Below are positions 11,371 through 24,111 of a stretch of 64,000 nucleotides of DNA, piece by piece. How positions within the stretch are numbered: position 1 is the first letter of the stretch; every line of letters begins with the position of its first letter. The notes beneath the pieces were generated by a model, which was given only the letters and a program-made list of their open reading frames with translations, had not been told where the DNA came from and searched no databases. A program made the translations under genes and the position numbers. Source of the stretch: Pelargonium x hortorum (taxonomy: Eukaryota; Streptophyta; Magnoliopsida; Geraniales; Geraniaceae); contig JAYMTJ010000051.1 in assembly GCA_036897525.1 (NCBI GenBank), positions 1-64,000 on the forward strand, read 5' to 3'.

Positions 11371-11409
11371 AGGTATTTATTATCTGGGGATCCCCAGATA
11401 ATAAAACCT
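11371..11409. repeat. Perfect 30-bp palindrome (strong hairpin/cruciform)
   Basis: Positions 11376..11405 form a perfect palindrome centred on GGGGATCCCC. Each arm is 15 bases, reading TTTATTATCTGGGGA on the left. After one unpaired base at 11375, four more pairs (AGGT at 11371-11374 with ACCT at 11406-11409) extend the stem. A single strand would form a very stable hairpin with almost no loop. No gene flanks it, so a terminator role has no target here. A related non-palindromic string, GGATCCCCCAGATA, occurs at 38835. Confidence 0.9.
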
Positions 11410-13726
11410 CACGGGTACCCCCTGCCTGGCCTTGTGTTTGAAAAGCTTAGAATTATATCTACTAATAACAAGTCTGACTGGCTTCGCTAAGTTTACCGAA
11501 ACTTGTAAACGGGTTAAGAAATATATGGCTACAACAGAAAAGGGTCTAGGCGGAAAAGTAATAAAGTCATAGATTCATTGACTTTGATCGGAAAACAAAG
11601 AGTCGAGAAAAAGCTCTTAGGAACTTCTGAAATATTACTTTCTTTTATATAGTATATTTAGTGTTTCACTCACAATCAGATAAACACAAAGAATTTCTTA
11701 CGCCTAATCTTAAGCGCTAACTAGCTAAGGAAAAGACTTCCTCTCGTAAAACCTATGGATTAGAATACCTTTCCGACCACCCAAAAGCACAAAGGAATTG
11801 CTCTAAAGTTCTCTTATTGCTTTTTTCCTAGATTTGACTGAATCAACTTTGAGCATAAGTCTCACTTTAGTGGCACAGAATCCGGAAGAAGGGTAATGCA
11901 TGACAGTATTCTGAATATATCTACTTCCGCTAAGAACCAACAACTTCAAAAAATCCCGGTCTAGCGAACTCCCTTAGAAAAATACCAGATGAGGAAAATG
12001 AAGTGCTTTGCCTTGATTTGCTTCTAAATAGCATATTCTAAAGAACTTAATAACTTCTAGTTTCCTTCTATCTAAAAAAACCCTTTGCTAATGGCCACAA
12101 AGAAACAGGCTTGAATAAGGATTCTACATCATAACTTCTTGTTACTCTTCATAGCATCTTACTCTTATTGACTTTCTGAAGAGCTTTACTTATCCTAGCT
12201 ATACTGGCTTTCTTACATTGCTTCTCTATCTTTTCAATTATCTCATTCCTCAAGATTTTTAAGAGCTTTTATCTAGTAGTTTTCCTAAATACCACAATAG
12301 GAATAAAGAAATCCTGCCTTGCTATGAGTGCCCTAAATCCTGAGTCTTATATCTTTACTATCTGCCTTCAAGATAGATACACCTAGCAGCTTCAAATAAG
12401 AAATTATGGAATAAACACAAATAAACTAGATACTATACATAACATACTTTATTTTTTTCATTTTTAACTTATTTAATATTGTATCTATTTCGAAACGTAA
12501 ACCAAGGCCTGCCCCACTTGAGACTCATAAGCATTAGAACACAAAGAAAATCTATTTATGTATTCTGTTTCGGAAGAGTCCAATCGACTAGTTAGAGTTT
12601 GAGTTCTCAGTCAAATGAATAAAATAAGTACACAAGAAACAGCTTTCACCATCTTTCATTAGCTACAGAGAAGTACCTAAATTGACCGGTTTAAGTCCTT
12701 CATTTAGCTGAATGGTTATGCTCGCATTCGTTTATATAATTTCTTTCTTCACCGGCGTATTCAATTCAGTTCCTAGCTTCCAATAATTGGTCGGTTGGTT
12801 CCACAAAATAGAATAAGTTTATGTTCTGAATGAAGAAGATATGTATTCTGTTTCCTTAGTATTGATCTTCCTATACTACCATAGTATAAGCTTTCTAGTT
12901 GGGTTCTTAGTGAGGCTTGACTTGAATTCTTCTTTACTAGGTTAAGAACTCAAAGCTACAATAGCAACAGAATACAGTTTGCTTTGACTCGCACTAGCAT
13001 TCCTTCAATTGCGCGAGCTATAACAAGAAATTCATTGTACTGTAACAGTATTGACCACCCCCCGTTAGCAACCTTAGGAGTATAGATTAGGTACACCCGG
13101 TTACAAGCTAGAATTTCATTGATTTGGACATTGGTCACCTTTAGTTTGCAGACAAGGGTTTTAAGGTTCTTCCTTTACAAAGAAATAGGAAATAGAATGT
13201 AGTCAGTCAGTCAGTTAGTTACTGGTTTCAAGGGTTTAGAACTTTACAGTTTAAGAGACTAAGAGTATAGCTAATAAGAGTCTAGGTTATGAGAAAGGTA
13301 TCACCCAAGGCAAGTGTCCTAATAAAGAGGGGGACTGTCGGTGCCCTCAATTGACCGGGATAGGTTACTGACTAGAACTAGAAGAGGAGGGGATTGCTTT
13401 AGGAATTCTTAGTTAGAAAGCTGGATTTGTATCTTCTTTAGCATTTCTGGATCTTGTTGTGGATTTCTTACCTTGTTTATAAAGTGTAGAGATTGATTAG
13501 AAGGTTCCGGTTTTCTTTTAATTGATTCATTATTAGTTCTGGATGGATGGGTCGTTTTGGGTATCTCAGTCAGATGGACAGCTTTGACTTTAAAGGGTCA
13601 AGAAGAGATAGGTTCAAGTCCAAGAGTTAGGCTTTTAAGGAATGAATGCTTGTCTTGTGTTTCCAGGTTTTGAGTCTTACAAACTCGAGAAGGAAAGCTT
13701 GTGGAATGGTAAGAGTTAGAGAGTTC
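11410..13726. other. Gene-free intergenic DNA
   Basis: No gene is recognised. The 60-codon minus-strand frame at 12956..13138 has chance length. The string TATGTATTCTGTTT occurs at 12557 and 12840, and near-exactly at 52635. Its reverse complement style, AACAGAATACAG, occurs at about 12966. A GTCA slippage run lies at 13200-13214. The block around 12.5-13.1 kb may therefore contain a further diverged repeat. Confidence 0.5.
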
Positions 13727-13752
13727 CATCCCTTTCTATCCTCAAGGAAATC
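13727..13752 (+). repeat. Dispersed repeat, copy 1 of a pair
   Basis: The 19 bases TTTCTATCCTCAAGGAAAT at 13733..13751 recur exactly at 42067..42085. TTCCAT precedes both, with a three-base length difference between. The match is too long to be likely by chance at one site. It points to a short dispersed repeat or an old duplication. Confidence 0.6.
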
Positions 13753-14952
13753 CTTAGAACTGTTTGACTTCCACGTTAAATTCTACATTCTAAGTTGATG
13801 CATCGTGTGAAAATTGTATGCATTTTAAAGACGGATTTCTGTATCTAGGAGTGGCTCGATTCCTTTCCTATTTGAGAATACTGATAAAGTCAATTGCTAG
13901 TCCTTGACTATTATATAAAGTGGAATGAAACTAGAACAAAAGGTTATACTATTAAACTAACAACAACTTAATATTAAATACTTGTTACTAATTAACAGGT
14001 CTTTACCGTAAACACAATACTTTAGCTTTATAGAAAAGAGATGGGAAACCTTTCTTATTAGAGCTAGACCTAAACTTACCTAGACCTTTCTTAGGAGCTG
14101 TAACCTTCCTTAGATTCTAGATTCATTCCCTTGCTATTGGCCTGCTAGAGCTTTCAACAGAAGACTCATACAAACAAAAGAAGGGTACCTCCTAAAATAC
14201 CAAGGGACCGTTAAGAACTATTATAATGCTGCAAATCTAGACTTCTTCTTGTGTTTTCACAGGTTCAATTTGATTTTCCGTTTTTTCTAAAGAGCCTTAA
14301 TTTCCAGTAGAAGTTAAAGTTTCCGGGTCTTTAGAGTTTAATTCTGTAGGTTCGCTTACTTAACTAAATTTGTTTTATAGATCTCAAAATATTTATTGTC
14401 TAAAATCTCAAGTACTAAATAAAATTTTTTTAGGTACGAAAGAATAATCTAATCTTTTATTTATCAAGAGTTCTACTACAAAATATACGACAGGCTTCGT
14501 TCGAACCTTCGGGTTTTGGATATAAAGATCCACGCTTTACTTTAGGTGGAGTCCTTTCTTTCCGTTTTTTTTTTTTTATAACTGACGAGTAGTCGTCCTA
14601 AATTAAATACTACTCTTGTTAAGAACCATAAATTTGAATTCTACTAAGTTATTGTTATTAAAGCGCCTTTTCTTAAGAAGTGTCCAAAGTTTTTTTTGGT
14701 CTATACAAAAAAAAGATAAACCAAACACGGATTAAAAGAGCTCTTTTACTTCCTAGAGTAAAGCAATCTAGTAGAAAATACCCAGGGTTCAAAACGATTA
14801 GCTGCTAAAGTCACACTAACAAAAAGGATACAAAAATATGACAATAAACGAAATCACTGAGATTATGCTTTAGACATTTAGACTAAGAGTAGTTTCTTAT
14901 CGTAACTAGAAAGCACAGGTACGTGGATTGATTGCTTAAGTATGATTGAATA
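13753..14952. other. Gene-free intergenic DNA
   Basis: Very AT-rich with no gene. A run of 13 T lies at 14565..14577. No other structure is clear. Confidence 0.55.
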
Positions 14953-15026
14953 CTCCATTTTGTTTGATGGTAAAGCGGCTGCTCAAGTTATAAGAAGAGT
15001 GTAGGTTCAAATCGTGTCAGTCGGGT
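14953..15026 (+). pseudogene. Possible tRNA relic (tRNA-Asn-like)
   Basis: The string GATGGTAAAGCGG near 14966 looks like a tRNA D-arm: GTTT/AAGC pairs around GATGGTA. GTAGGTTCAAATC at 15001..15013 looks like a T-arm and loop. A GTTA string between them sits where a tRNA-Asn (GUU) anticodon could lie. However, the T-stem has mismatches, the anticodon stem needs a nine-base loop, and no 7-bp acceptor stem can be formed. At best this is a decayed tRNA gene. A chance resemblance is quite possible. Confidence 0.2.
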
Positions 15027-17379
15027 AATTCATATGAAATTTTTATATATCCGGGGTACTTAGGCTGTACTAAAGCTTCGGTTAGCATGTTTCTGAGAGC
15101 TATACTTTCTTGGCAGTAGAAAGTAGAAGAGATACTTATATGAGTATGAGAGGGATACCCACCTACGGGTCCTTTGGATATTTGAGAGTACTATTAAATA
15201 AAACTTGACTCATCAATACGTTTCAATTATTCAATTATTCAAAGCTAGATCTTTGTACTACCCCTTGCTGTCTTCCACAAATATATTGACTAGATTCTCC
15301 TTTTTTTAGTCTTTCTTTAAGTTTAACTAGTACAAGTGTATTCTATTTTCCTAGGAGTAACTGGAAGATTTTGATACAAATACAAGGAGAGGCTCTTTCT
15401 TATGAGACTCAAAATAGAACAAGAGGGCAATAATTAAGTATACTATGAAGTTTTGAGATTTTTCTAGGATTTTGGAACCCTACCTTAGCGAGATTTATTC
15501 CTCAGTATTTAGCAAGTAGTTACTTGAAAAGGGGACCTTCCCATGGGGCTAGTCCTGGAGAATCTAATTAATCATAGGACTTTTTTGCAAATCCCTTACC
15601 TTAATTGTAATAAATAGAAGCCTGAAAACCTTCGTAACACAAGAGACCCCCTCCCCCTTGGCCGCAATAATTGAAATGTGGAACTAAAAGCCTTCCACGA
15701 GAGTCTAAGGTTTTCCCTTTTTTATGGGTAAGCGTGTATAGAAGTTCCTGGAATTGCTATAGTTCTTTATTTTCATCCTTAAAATAAGAGTATCAAAAAA
15801 GACTAGGGTAAATAAAATACAAAAAAAACAGATAATAACAGCATTACTAGAGTAGCTGCGCAATATATACCAAAAGAAATTGATCTTAAGTTTAAAAGAT
15901 AAAAGAGGATCGCGTTTTTCGGTATAGTAAGTCTACAAAGTGCCTAAGCTTCGATGTTTTTAGTTCTACACTAACTAAGAGGAGGAAAGGCCTATCTCGA
16001 ATTTCTATCTAGAAGAAACGCAGTACACTAAGCATAATTTGACTCGGTTTGTATAATACTGCTAAAGGAACAACTCAGAAAGAGGAGGAAATTTGTATCC
16101 CCAAGAACCCCCGAAAAAGTCTTAGGTAAGCCTTTTCTATACCAGCCCGACACAACAATAGGGATACCAAAACAAGTGTATTTTTAGAAAACTTTCTTTC
16201 GTGATAAAAGCTAATCCAGGGCGAGCGTTGGAAGGAAAAGCTTTCGGGCCTCTACTCTAATCGCTTATATATATAAAGAGCATTCTTAGTCACTTAGTTT
16301 CTTCCTAGTAGTTTAGCAGGCAATAGATAGAATATAGAATGAGAAGTATATCCAGTATTAGTTTCATTTGGTTAGATATTTATTGTTAGAACAATTTCTT
16401 TTCGATGGATGTGGCAACATTTGCATGTTAATAAGTTCTTTTTCCCTCAAAGACAATCTATTTCTGTATTCAGTTCACCTCCATTAGCAGCAAGCATTAG
16501 ATTGAGTTATAGTACAGGGTATTGGCTAGAGACTGCTAAGATAGTAGTTGTAATAGCCGCGGACTGTGTTATTCAAGTTACCAGTTATGGGGACATACAA
16601 GCAAGTTAGGCCCAAGTGTCTATTCTTAAAGCCCTCATTAGAGCTTTTGCTGCCGGGAAATCAATAAACGAGTTCCCTGTAGGTATGATGCGTACAATAT
16701 TCCACAGGGTTTTTTTAAAGTTATAATAATATTATAGAAGTCTTTCGTAAATTACAAGCGATTTCCTATGGAAGCTTCGATTTCTCTTATAATAAATATT
16801 CCAGAATTAGGGCACTTAAAAAAGTCTCTATATAATACTAACTCGTTCAGGTATGTGCTTTATTAGTTAGTTATTTTAGATTTAGAAGAAAACTTTTAGT
16901 TTGTCTTGTGTTTTTGCTTACTGAATAGGGTTTCCGGGGATATAAAGTCAATCTATTCTGTCTTCAGCGGGCCTTCTTTTCTAAATTAAGGAAGGGAAGA
17001 ATGCTAAAAAATTAGTAAGAATTACGCGGAAAGAGGTAAACTCTGGGCTCTATTCGCAAATAGCTTAAATTAGAATGTTAAGTATCTATTGATGGACTGA
17101 GGGGATAGATGACAAGGGTTGGATTACTATTCTTTTATTTCTGCACTCGACTTTTTTGGTCATTTTCCTAAGGTTTTTCTTTAAGTCTTTATTTAAATGT
17201 TTCAAGTTGGTTAAGTTATAGCCGCTGTATTTACAGAATGCTCCAGACAATAAGGGAACTCATTCATATAGAAAGTATTTAAATAATGGGGGAGTTTTGC
17301 AGTATCGGATATTCCCAGTTTTCAGGCTATGTTAACAAAGTCAAGGCTTATAAACCTAAGAAGTATAGTTTCAGCTGCT
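15027..17379. other. Gene-free intergenic DNA
   Basis: No gene recognised. The 66-codon open frame at 16409..16609 has no family signature. The palindrome CCCATGGG lies near 15540. Otherwise featureless. Confidence 0.55.
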
Positions 17380-17591
17380 GAGTTAGGAATCAAGTCTATA
17401 TCTTCTTCCACAAGAATCCTGGTAACATTAAAGCGGGTATAGCTCTAGGTATCGAGATTAAGAATAAGACACAGAATAGTCAAGAATATGTGAGGTATAG
17501 CTATAAGAATCCAGGGATACAGTATGAACTCCTACTTGATTTGAACCCCAGGATATTCACATTCACGTCTTTGCCCCATGATTTCAAATAG
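17380..17591 (+). repeat. Family C repeat copy with an open frame lacking a start
   Basis: CAAGAATCCTGGTAACATTA continues as AAGC near 17412-17435. This matches CAGGAATGCTGGTAACATTAAAGC near 27763 at all but two or three positions. Both are followed by GTATAG or ATCAAG/ATCGAGATTAAGAA words. One forward frame stays open for about 70 codons and twice reads a Lys-Asn-Pro-Gly motif, but it has no ATG near its beginning and no recognised family. I favour a repeat remnant over a gene. Confidence 0.4.
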
Positions 17592-20500
17592 AATTAATTT
17601 ACAAGGGTTGTCCGGTATAAGCCCCACTTCAATTAATTATTTTTCAGCGAGAGACATTGAGCGTAAATTCAACCCACACCCATATAGGAAACTATTCGAT
17701 ACTAAGTGAATAGAAAATTCCCCTGTTATTTCTTTTGAATTTGTAAGTCTGAGAAAGTAGGAAGTGACTAAGGATTATTAAGTGAATTCTGATGAAAACT
17801 ATTAACTCCTAAAGTGTAATGCGATGCACAACACAGGAAATAGTCGGTACTAAATAGAATTGTGTTTCAAACTAAAAAAACTCTGGTAGAGTTATAAAAA
17901 GTGCTCCTTTATCTAAATCTAGACTCGTTTTACAGACTTAAAATTCTAAAAACAAGGAAATACGCCAAAAGTCTAAGGTACCCTCCGTGTGGATGCCAAG
18001 AAAAAGTTCCCGTAAGTCTTACCTGTTATAACTTAAGAAAAAAAAAACTATACAAGGAGCCCTCTCTATACAAATTGACAATAACTCCTAATATTAATTC
18101 CGGCTTTCTATTCTAAGCAGTCAGTCCTGCAATATTTTCTTTTTAGCCTTATTTTTATTACCTCATAAAAAACTAAGTACTTATTTATACAAACAATAAT
18201 TAATACTCTGCTGGTTTTCTATTTCCGAATGGAAGAGTTATAACACAAATGACACAAGAATTTCTCTAAAAAATTTTCTTCTTAACTTCGATAAAACGCA
18301 CTATATTTAGTATAATAAGAGAAATTCGAGAGCTTTATACTTACTTGTTTGGCTAAGTTTATTGAGTATTTCCCGGTATTCTTAGAAATCGAGGTTTATT
18401 TTAGCGTAAACCAGATTGACTTGTTAAAAAAAGAAAATTAGGCCCGTTACTAATCGAGGCTTTTTCCCCTTTCTTATAAGTGAAAAGTTTCCGGTATTTT
18501 AGTTCCGAATATACCCTATAAAGCAATAAATTCTAGGAGTTTGTTTGTAGATTTTTTTAAGGCTTACTTTTTAATCCAGCGATATTTCCGTCGCACAGAG
18601 AAGAGAAGAGAAGAGGCATATAAGGATTCCTATATTCAGTTTACCATGAAGCCTCTCCTTTTTTGAGCAGCTTTTTCATTTCATTTCTGATAAGGACAAA
18701 TAATAGCTTAGGTTTAGGTAGTCAAAAAAATAGAAAACTTCCGTAAAAATTCTTAAAATCGTACGCTAGCCCTTGTTAAAGCTCACCCAAAAGGCCCCGG
18801 AGTCTGTTTTTTATAATATAACTCGGGTGTGCCTTGTTTACAGTGTCAAAAGATATATAAAAATGCAACTTGGCTACAATCTTTATTATTTATTAGGGGA
18901 TACCCTGTGTTAAGGCTTATCTTAGATTAGTTACATTTGTTAGGGACAGTTTCCTAATTTCTCTTGGTAATTCAATTCTTTTAAGGCAAAGACTCCTTTT
19001 TTTACTTTACAATTTCAAGTCTTTGAATATGCGGTGTGGATATAATCTAAGTTTCTCTCCTTTATAATGAAATCCTTTAAATGGAGTGCCCCTTGCCTTA
19101 ATTATAGATATCCTGTTTATTCAAGGTCAATTTCGTTATAAGATCCGTTTTCTAAAAACCCCCTGCAACTAAAATAAAAGACTCCTGATATTACTGCTTT
19201 GGAAATGTGCAAGTGTTTCTACAGTCTTGTGAAGGGTAGGTTTACCTTTGTATGTATCTTATATAGAGTAGAGAGATTCCTCGGGTTTTGTACTATCCTA
19301 AAAGGAAAGTGGCTTTACCCGTTTGTTAAAGGACTCCGTAGCTAATTCTAGGACTTTGAGGTAAACTCTATTTTTCTATTTATTAATCTTAGAAATTCGA
19401 CTAGTTTTAACTATTCTGCCTAAAAAGGGGAGTCACACTAATAAAAGGCGCTTAGGGTATACCCGTCATTTTGATACAAATAAGAGCCCTCCCTTTATTA
19501 ATTATCAAGCTAAAGATGTGATATATTTCTAATCGCGGGTCTCCATAACCTTGCTAATGAGATATAAAATTCGTGGTTAAGATTAAGAATTTAAGCTTAA
19601 GTTTCTTGTTGTTAAGCAAGCCCTGTAGGGTTAGCTTGAGCCCTTGTTACTGGAGATATTCATTATTCGAAAGTTTGGTAATAATTAGGATCTTCTGGCA
19701 AGGAAGTAAAGTACTTATTCTCAAGAATACCCAGGTCCTAAAGACTCACTTCTCTAGAACTCTTTAACTTTACTACTGAAATAATTCATTACTTCAGTTC
19801 TTTTCTAAACCTTTTAACCTAAAGTACAGTAACACAGGAATACATGGGTTCAACCCGGCGATTGACTTACAGACTAAGGGAGTTACGCGGGTTACATACA
19901 AACTTTCTTACTGGGCCTTTTGGCTTAATCCCAGTTTCCTACGAAAGAAAATCCGTAGGGGCCTTCTTTGAAACCGGCCTTTAAACATTTGTATTTTATG
20001 TTACTTTATTCACAAGAGTTTTTTTCGTTATTATTTACCCGGTTAAGCTAACCAAGAGGAAGGAAGACTCCCTCAACGCATTTTTAAGACCCACTTTTGT
20101 ATGTCTTTTTTTTGTATATAAATTATTAGACTTTATCGATTCCAGATTTTGAGCACTCTTCACTTCACCCCTAGCAATTAGTTAGGATCCTAGAGGGAAG
20201 AGAGGTATACTATTAAAACCCTTTTCTCGGGTATCCTATTATAGAGAGAAGTCTAAAAACTAACTAAAATAGACAAGCCTCCCTTTAGACCGGGGTAAAG
20301 CTGGCTGCCCTGCTAACAACAAGGTTTTTAAAGGGTATACCTTAATAATAAAAGGGTGCTCGTTTAATTTGAATTTTGAATCCTGCCGCCATACCATAAA
20401 AGAACTTGTATTTTACACTAGCTGTCACGAGCTACGATATGAAGAACGCGACTAAATATAAGAGAACTGCGGCACCCCACAAGCCTTCAATTTGAGTTAA

Positions 20501-23500
20501 CTTTGCTCTAGAAAGCCTTAAGATTTATTTAAGCGGGGCCTCTGAAGTCAATTTCAATTTTATATCCGCTTGGCTCTATCTACCTTTCTGAATACTTATT
20601 GATTTAAGATTTCACTTTTTCTATCACTAAGGAATCTAAATTTGCAAATTTCTTCTTAAAGCCAAAGTAAAGGCTGTCGCTCAGTAAGGTATATAATATT
20701 CAGTTATAACTACTTTAAGGGATGCCGAATTAAACAAAAGCTCAAAGAGTAAATACTTGAAAAACCCTTAATAACTTAATTAAAGAGAGGTCTCTACATC
20801 TACATCTATATTTGAAATTAAAAGAAGGTTATGTACAATACTAATTATGACCAAACCTTACCCAATCTTACGCTTGACTTTTTACAAGAGGAACTAGAGT
20901 AGAGCTGTGGATGCATTATGAAACAGAAATCCTTTAATAAATACAAAAACCCTGTTTATCTTTGTAGGTATAAAATCCCGAAAACGGTAATACTATTATT
21001 TATTATAAGTAACTTTTTATGTTGTATACACTACTTCTGATTAAAAACCTTACATTCCAAGGTGCCTTAACGCCCTTCCATATAAAGGCTTTTTTTTAGT
21101 CGTACAGATCCAGATTTGTTTGGTTAAATTTACAAGTTCAGTCACTTTGATCAAAAGCTTTATAGTAGAACCTTAATCGCATGTCGGTAGTCCCCCCTAA
21201 GAATTAACAAAGTTTATATGATTTTATGGAAAAGAAAAAGATCCCGTTTCAAGAAAAATACATATAATTAGAAAAGATAAATAAATAAAATGAAAGCCAC
21301 TTCTGAAAAAAAAATCTTTATAGACGAAAAGAGGGGCAAGTCCAGTTAAATTAACATTTGTTTGCTTTTAGTTTAGGCAAGCTCGAGACCCTTGAAAGAA
21401 AACCAATTATATTATACATGGATTGATTGATTTAAATGCGCTATAACAGCTTTTTTAAGGGTTTTATACAATTTTAGTGCTTTTCAATATATTTCTATTT
21501 ATTTTAAGTATCAGATTTCTAGTTTAGGTTATTTAGTCACACAAATAGAGATAGTGACTAAGGTGCAACTCGCCTACTTTATGAGGGATCCAAAAAGTAC
21601 AAATATCCATCATTAAATCATTAAAAAGGAGGCTTACTCCTGTAAATCTTGTTAAAGCTCACCGTGTACCCAAAACATTGACTTTTCCATATACCCTAAA
21701 AAGAGAATTAAATAGGATTCCTTGCGATTAGAGTCTTTCTGTAAGAGAAAATTCCTGCTTTTGGTGAGTCGGTACATATCTTTTAGCTCCCCAATTCTTG
21801 CTTCATAACAGAGTCGATAGCTGGATTTAAACTCGAATTTTTAGAGCTGTTTTGTTTTAGCGCCAATATTAATTTACAACGAAATACTGCCCCTTTGCCT
21901 GCCTAATCAGGGCCCTTTTTAACAGAGTAACTCTAGAGGGGTCTTTAAATAAAGGAAATTCTTAGTGCACGCCCATAGGGGTATAGTTCACTAAAAGTTA
22001 GAGTATTAGGGATCCTTGTGCTCTCATATGTAGAAGCTGACTACTACTATAAAATAAGTATTGGGATATGAAATTACGAAAAAGAATTTTCCGAATAGAT
22101 GAAAGTGAATACTAATACTAATAAGGAGGGGTTCTTGCTGAATTAGAGCTTGTATCTTCGTTCCCTTTATTTAAGTCAAGGCATAACTCTTAAAGGGAAT
22201 CCGCAAAACTAACAGGCTTAAGCCCCTCTTTCTTTTAACTCTCTCAATATCTTGAAACCAGGAACAATAAAAAAAGGGAAAGCGTATACGCCGGGACCCC
22301 GGAGTTTCTCTCTAATCAATCTCTAATGTGGACCCTGTACCAAGTCTTTCTAAAAAGGCTCTGATACGCCCCGCCCAAGCTCTTTTGTAGTACCAAATAG
22401 GGAAGCTATGAAGGAGAAGTACAAGCAAGTAATTTACTGGGTTTTTTAAGTCATAAGTTAAATTCAAGTTTTTACAAGAATCATTAGAATATTTCTAAAT
22501 AGACTACGGAGGGTTACTCCAGCAATAGCTATCCTTTATACAAAATACAAACAAAAAAGGGAAAATCTTTAACATTTCTTAGGGGTTTCCTTAGATTTAT
22601 TCCTAGTGAAGTTAGGCCCAAAAGGAAGTTAACCCATGTCTATATAGAGTAGAGTAATTACAGCAGAAGCCCCTCATAGAAATTCTTACTAAATTAACGA
22701 TTCATTCAGAGCCTCTTCTCGGTAGCTTAAAACCTTTTAAAGAATCCACTATACCGGACGGTCCCCTTATTGGGAAAAATCTTTGTTTTAATAAAGCAAA
22801 GTTGTCCCTTTAAAAGAGGAGATTCTGCAATAACTGTACAAAATTTTCTAAGCCTAATATGGAAGTAAGTTAAATAAGTCTTTATAAATAGAAATTGAGC
22901 CCCTATTTCATATATCTATTCTTTTGCCCGAGTCTAGCCTTGTGTTGGAATCCCTAATACTCAAATAACATTTGTTTTACTCTTTATTTTCCAAATTTCT
23001 ATGAATTTGGCTTAAACCAACTTAACAATACAAGAGTATAAGTCGTATGACCCAGGTATATACTCTATCTAAAAAAAGGGCCCACCCACTTTATAAAGGA
23101 AAGAGTTATTCTACAGCTATGCCGTTTGAACCTACTGTATCTATAAACACTTTATTTGCTTTACCCTGAAAATAATAAGGGTCCACTGCCTTTTAATAAC
23201 TAGCTCGAGACTCATGATACCTATCGATTAGAATTTAAAAGATTCTAAGGCAGGCAAAAGAGCTGTTATTATACATCCCGCTCTTTAACTGGGTTAGCGC
23301 TTTTTAGAGTATCTCCCAAAAAGTCAAAGGCTAAGTTTTAACTAAAGTTATCGATAGAGACACTCTCCTCGGGGCTTAAACCAATGACATCCGAAACCTA
23401 TTAAGTTACTCTACTATATAATATAATAGAATATAATAGATTCGGGTATAAGATACTATACTCTAAACTCGAAGGAATAAACTTTGACTATAAATTTTTT

Positions 23501-24059
23501 ATACGAACCCTAACTCTTACAAAAGGGGCTTATAGTTAGCTACTAAAGTCAAAGCCAACACTTTAATATTATAGAATATTAAGAATTAACAGTCCTACGA
23601 AACCCGTTCTGTGACAAAGGAAAGATTTCCCTTTCGGATCCCTCAGCTCTATACTTGTCTTTACTAGAAATTCTGATCTTTAGCTTCACTTCGCGAAACA
23701 CCTTAACCAGAATACAGGGAAATGCCGGGTTATAATCCCATAACACCTCTAAGACTCAGTCTTTCCTCTCTCTAAAACCGAAAACTCAGAAACATCTTAT
23801 TTTCTATATTTGTTTGATTAATTGCCTTTTGTAAGCCGTTTTGAACCTACGAAATGACTCTCTACACCACGGTACAATATAAAAGGAGAGGGGTTTCTAA
23901 AGCGATTTTCCTTTCATTTTAACGGATTGTCCTATAAAGAAAGAAAGGAACTGCAACCAAATTGGAGTACGTGCCCTAGTAACACAAAGTACTTATAAAT
24001 TATATAAAGAAGGTCGAGAAAGGGGATTGATGTATGCGGACACTATATTATATAGCAAG
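17592..24059. other. Gene-free intergenic DNA
   Basis: About 6.5 kb without a supported gene. Open frames at 17901..18116 and 19573..19767 are chance-sized and unlike any protein I know. Small features seen: an AGAAG slippage run at 18597..18614, an AACACAGGAA motif near 17828 and 19825, and a GCGTATACGC palindrome near 22282. Two similar GCCGTTT(T)GAACCTAC strings lie at 23121 and 23836. Confidence 0.55.
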
Positions 24060-24111
24060 GAGTCTGCCTAGTTAAGATAATAAAAGAGTCTGCCTAGTTA
24101 AGATAATAAAA
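24060..24111 (+). repeat. Exact 26-bp tandem duplication
   Basis: The 26-base unit GAGTCTGCCTAGTTAAGATA + ATAAAA occurs at 24060..24085 and again at 24086..24111 without a mismatch. Most repeats in this window are strongly diverged, so an exact tandem copy points to a recent duplication, for example by strand slippage. Confidence 0.9.

Noticed and set aside
13611-13625. GGTTCAAGTCC, resembling a plus-strand T-loop
   Set aside because: Flanking bases do not pair and no upstream tRNA arms are found.
14505-14520. TTCGAACCTTC, resembling a minus-strand T-loop
   Set aside because: No pairing T-stem and no cloverleaf.
17541-17560. GATTTGAACCCC, resembling a T-loop on the minus strand
   Set aside because: The T-stem does not pair and no other tRNA arm is present.
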